Position numbers and translations under genes: made by a program. A DNA stretch of 64,000 nucleotides from Epiperipatus broadwayi (taxonomy: Eukaryota > Onychophora > Udeonychophora > Euonychophora > Peripatidae), in the NCBI GenBank assembly GCA_028023455.1, contig JAQFVV010000275.1, positions 1,054,001-1,118,000 of the forward strand, given 5' to 3'. Of the stretch, positions 59,332 through 64,000 are shown one piece after another. Position 1 is the first letter of the stretch. The number at the start of each line of letters is the position of its first letter. A model generated the notes under the pieces. That model saw only the letters and a program-made list of their open reading frames with translations. It ran no database searches and was not told the origin of the DNA.

Positions 59332-62300
59332 TAAAGCCCACATTATATAATAGATGCTTAACATAATGACCTGATCATATCAGATTAAATTCAAACTTAC
59401 TCAGAGCAAATGGGCTTAAATGCAATTATATAATTATAATAATAATTACCTTTATAATATGCCCTTCCTGAACACAAATATAAAATACAAAATTTAAATT
59501 AGAATATATTTATTTTATTTTTCTTATTAACCTTTCATAAAACATTAATAAATGTGATCAATATGAATAGATAATTTTGTATAACTTAAATAAAATAGCC
59601 AGGAGCATAGGTTATAAACTGAGCTAATAATACTTATCAGCCATTGGTAAAATCATATCAAACATTAAATAAATCCTTCAACTCAATAATTAATAGAACT
59701 GTATTAATTTAGTTCTAACGGGCAATAATTAAGCTATAAAATTTAATGCAATACTATTTTCTTAAGGTGAGTTTAAATGAAAGAGATTATTATCGAGTTG
59801 AAAGTATTATTGGCATATTATCGCAAATAAATGATATTAATAATCATTCAAATAAATATAATTAAAATTAGTTAAAATGAACCACCATAGTAGGAGAAAG
59901 AAAGTTAACAAGATATTAATTTTAAGACTAGAGATAATAGAATAGAGAATTACTATAACAAATTTTAATGCATTATAAAGTGAATAGAGAAATTTTAGAC
60001 AGTAGTTAACTTAAATTATGATTTGAGATAGAGTTCATGAATAGACCAGAAGTTTGCAGTTTATAAAGTAAAAAGGGTTACCAGTCCTTCCATGGCTCGC
60101 TCATTGATTCATAATGACAGAGTCCAGTTGGGTTTAGGAGACAATGTAGGTGCGCACTTGATTCATGTGAATTTCATTTATGGATTAGTTTCCTTCTGTA
60201 TGTTGGCAGCTTATGATTGGTATTGAAAAGTTCTGTTTAGCAGCAACATTTAGAAAATTTGTGGAGAACTTTGGGATCCAGCAATCAGATCCCCAAAGTT
60301 AGCCACGTACCATGCTGAAAATACTATTAAAAATCAAAAGTAAAAAAGAACATAGTTTCTGGTGGCAACTTCTCTTAATTTAATAGTAATGGTCCTTTAT
60401 AGAAACTTTTCTGGGTATTTATACCCTTTTCTATGGTTTCCTGCCCATTCTGATTTTGATGCCTTAAGGCTAAAGCTTTTACATTATTACAAACCAAAAT
60501 TTTCTCTAATTGATTTCCGATCCATTCCTCTGATAAGACTTTCAAATCCATTAACTTTGAATTCATTTTCTATTTAGAAAATGAATTTGTAAAATCTGAA
60601 CAAATGATTTTAATTTAGCACCATCCTTAAAGTTTTAACTTATCATTTTAACTAATTAATAAAAGATTCCCTATTGTCTTTGGGAAAGGATGATCTGAAA
60701 GCTTATCGAAAGAATGTAACTTTTAATCATATAAATTTGAACAAAATGGTAAAATATGAAATAAAACATTCCGATGTAATAAAACTTTATAATGAATATA
60801 TATTTAACTATTTACAAATATATACTTACAATTCACATAATTAAAATATATATATTTTCATGAATATTTTATCATGAGGTAATTAATAACATTAACAAAT
60901 TTAAACATAAGATAATTAGCTTCAATAAATACTTAACTAATAACCTCAGTTTTAACTGAACCTAATGTATATTGAAGATAGTATAAAGTCTCATTATGTT
61001 CAGAAATATTCACTGTTAGTGACAGGGTTTGAACTAGGTTAAAGGTGGGATCTCATTAAGCTTGGATCGAAATTAAATCCTACCGCTTCAATATAATATT
61101 AAAATAAATTGTAAATTATAAAGGAAATTTAAATGTATATAATTTGGAAATTATAGAAAAAAGTTTAAAGTAAAATAAATTATTTCATCAGCAAATAAAA
61201 AAAAAAATATTGCATCAGCAAATAAAGAAATTAGCTAATGCACAAAATAGATCAAGTATTTAAGATCCATTAAGAAAAATGAGATATTATAAAATCGTTT
61301 GTTTAACAATAGTGCAAAATCATATGATGCTTTTAAGAGCTTGTAAACAATGGAAGCATTGGTAGACTTCATTTAATTAATTAATGTAAAAAAAAAAAGA
61401 GCTAAAAGGTATAAATACTAAAGTTTTTCTTTGTTTAATCATCATCTTCTTGTTCTAAAGTCTGGACTAATACATAAATATCTGTAGAAGTCATGCCTTA
61501 GTAGAGAAGTTTTCTTCCACCTTCTTATCCATTCTTGGAGGGGGTCCTAGAGATGAAGCAAGCAGAAGACCAAAGAATCATGCCTGAAAATGAATGGCCT
61601 ACGCATGCTACCAGAAAGAAAGACCTATCTAAATGAAAACATGAGCACAGATATCCATGATGTAGACTGTAACATCCACCAAAAAAGAATGACTGCATAA
61701 TGAGGCCTCTAAAAATGGACTCTTAATTTTCCATCCTTATAAAGCATAATCCACATATATACATGCATCTAAGCTACCAATAACTTGTATCTTTGTCATT
61801 TTTTATTATTGTTCTGCTTAATATATATTAACTAATTTAACCTTACATATATTTAAAAAGGTTAATGTATATATTCTAATGACAACTAATTCTGTTTCTT
61901 TTTTTGTTATATATATATTGATATCGTTAACATACATATAAAATCAATAAGGTTTTTTTATATTCATTATTTCATTGGTAATGTGCAATATATATATAAG
62001 GGAGGAGCTGGAAGATAGTTTAAATAAGTTAAAACTTTTATTTTTATTTTCTCTCACCCTGCTATATAAAGGCGGAAATTGTTTCTAAATAATTTATAAA
62101 AGTTATTTTGATTTTCGAAAGAATTCCATCCACCTTCTCCGGCAATTGTTTTTTCCATTAAATGTTTTTAAAAGAGAGAAAAACAATACATTGCCCTTTA
62201 GTTTAACTAAAGTCTATATTCATTTTATAATTATCCTAAGAAAGATATTCATATCATAGATGTATGTGGCTATTTAATTTGTTGGTTTATATTTTTAGAA

Positions 62301-64000
62301 CAGAACCTCACAATTATTATTATACATATTTATACTTAATCAAACCAAATGCTTATTAAATAAATATGTATTAGGGGATGCAGTATATATAAACATCTGT
62401 TATTTTTATGTTGTGTAATAGTGGTGTACAGTGTGATCTTCATATGATTATCTATTGAATATTCATCAAATCTATGTGCATAAATTAGTTAAATAACGAT
62501 AATTCTTGATTAATCATGCTACAAATAAAATGCTGGTATAATACCCGCATCTAAGTTAATTTAATGTCTTTAAAAAGAGCAGATGTTTATTATTGTATAA
62601 TGGATTTTCTAGTGTAGTACCATACAAAATCATATATCTATACGTTAATGTAAATACAGCTTTAATATTTATGGTCGTTAGACCGTATTCCCAATACTGT
62701 GTTACTTGGTGATTATATCATGTCTACATTCTTTAATTTCTTTTTTAAATTACTTCATCGAGCCAGCTCATGAATACTGGATATATTAATTGCCTGAAAT
62801 AGTGAATCCTGTTAAAGAGGCAGTGAGAAGAAATGGACATTAAGATAGCCAAAGACACTTCGTTCCTGAAACCGGGTCACACTTGGACAAACAGGTTCCT
62901 TTCCTAATAATCAGTTAGAAGCAAAGTAACTAGCCATTAATCAAATTGACAATCATAATGAAGATTTTACTATATTTTAGAGACATGCATTTAAATATAT
63001 ACAAAATCACCGAGTACCATGCTGAATCTTACCCTTTTGTTTTATAATTATGCCTGTTGATATATGATTTGTGCATTGCTATGCAAATCTATTGTTAAAG
63101 ATTCATTGGGATTATACACATATATTTTAGTATAAATGAGACTGTGTTTAAGTTAGTCTCCAGTTTCTTTAGCTAATTTAAACATGTTAATTTTACCATG
63201 TTCTCATACCATAGTTCAATTTCTGCACTTCCTCTCTACCTAGTCAAATTCATTAGCAAATCCATCCCTATGATTAATAATGCATATCAAATGTTTTAGT
63301 TTTATTTTTTATTACAAAAATCTAAGTATAATTGAACTTTATGTACATACATGGTTACTTTCTTGTTATTTGTAAATGATTTCATTAAATGAAATATAAA
63401 TAATCTTATGCTAACAATAAACTATAATTTATAATAGCAACAAAGTTATAGATGTTCACTATTGTATATGAGGAAATCTGATCACCACATACTAGGATTT
63501 GTAAGAGTCTTGTCTCTCCCTGACAACCAGGCTGCATTAAGAAAATTAACTCTTGTGAGGTTAAAGGTGTGAGTCACTTAGTTATGATCTAGAAGGATAA
63601 GTGAGGTTTGAACTCCCTTACCTAATGTCTCTGAGTTGGGTTGAAGCAACTATACTTTTTGATCATTACAGTATCTTCTATTAATTTGAATAACTAATCA
63701 TGCAATTGTCCTCATATATCAATAATCTGGACAATGTTATTTCATTTTTTTATAATAAATTCTATTCATTTTTTGCTTCCTATATTTATACCTTTGTAGT
63801 GAAGTACATGTATACTTTTTAATCATTTCATCTTTTTTTCTAACTTCACAATGTCCAACAATGTTCCATTCAATAATGAGGAATTTTTTCTTCTAGTTGA
63901 AAGTGGTATGCCAAAAGAAATGGTCATAATCAAATGGCAAACAGGATTTACAATTAAAATATTTTTAGCATTTTCTGCCTTTGTCCACCAATCACTGCCT
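59332..64000. other. Mostly A/T-rich DNA with unassigned less-biased patches
   Basis: Less A/T-rich patches at 60040-60330, 61480-61720, 62800-62940 and 63480-63660 have no sustained reading frame, and no transposase or RT motif was found. TATATAAAGG at 62063-62072 is a possible TATA box with no supporting exon. The 60362-60577 frame and its antisense partner are not recognised. B-box-like GGTTTGAAC strings near 61030 and 63608 lack a matching A box. Confidence 0.4.

Noticed and set aside
61028-61041. B-box-like GGGTTTGAACTAGG, and GAGGTTTGAACTCC near 63605
   Set aside because: No A box or tRNA stems at the proper distance on the same strand.
62063-62072. TATATAAAGG as a core promoter
   Set aside because: One TATA string in A/T-rich DNA without downstream exon or donor evidence; too weak to annotate.

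Overview
The window looks like AT-rich nuclear DNA (by eye about three quarters A+T) from an invertebrate animal. The species cannot be named from the sequence. The reasons are long A/T tracts, (TA)n, (GT)n and (ATT)n microsatellites, no dense open reading frames, and a mixture of animal-type transposable-element relics: RTE-like and other non-LTR retrotransposons, a Penelope-like element, a Merlin/IS1595-type DNA transposon, a pogo/Tigger-like fragment and an LTR retrotransposon. I found no intact host protein gene. The only long open frame (577 codons, minus strand, 52313 to 50580) lies inside the LTR element.

Layout. 1-2515: two diverged copies of one repeat facing each other; a third copy lies near 37.6-37.8 kb. 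5.1-8.0 kb: 5'-truncated LINE relic with poly(A). 10.5 kb: decayed tRNA-Gly(TCC)-like sequence. 14.3-15.7 kb: second LINE relic. 15.7-18.7 kb: palindromic array of a ~440-bp unit between GGATT-rich stretches. 18.7-21.45 kb: RTE-like relic split by a Merlin-like relic. 22.65-27.35 kb: two direct copies (A, B) of a ~1.9-2.3 kb element; a 5'-truncated copy C lies at 57.1-58.0 kb. 32.07-33.21 kb: palindromic array of a ~343-bp unit. 34.27-35.65 kb: Penelope-like relic with reverse transcriptase and a trace of the GIY-YIG endonuclease. 41.4-43.8 kb: RTE-like relic on the minus strand. 43.96-44.8 kb: a G-run cluster and a CpG-dense patch with a possible minus-strand promoter. 46.93-56.78 kb: a complete minus-strand LTR element. 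58.9 kb: pogo/Tigger-like fragment. The rest is A/T-rich DNA in which I see nothing.

The most notable object is the LTR element. Its LTRs are unusually long (3311 and 3323 bp, nearly identical) around a 3.2-kb interior. It has an 18-nt primer binding site matching the 3' end of tRNA-Lys(CTT), a polypurine tract touching the 3' LTR, and one long ORF: coiled-coil N-terminus and eight to ten ~16-residue W-containing repeats. An out-of-frame fragment like an integrase C-terminal tail follows. No protease, reverse transcriptase or integrase core is visible, so it should depend on enzymes supplied in trans. It sits in a (TA)n tract, and its 3' end carries an extra partial copy of the primer-binding site outside the LTR, as expected if the tRNA primer was copied and kept in the integrated DNA.

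All homology calls come from reading translated motifs by eye; none was confirmed by a database search.
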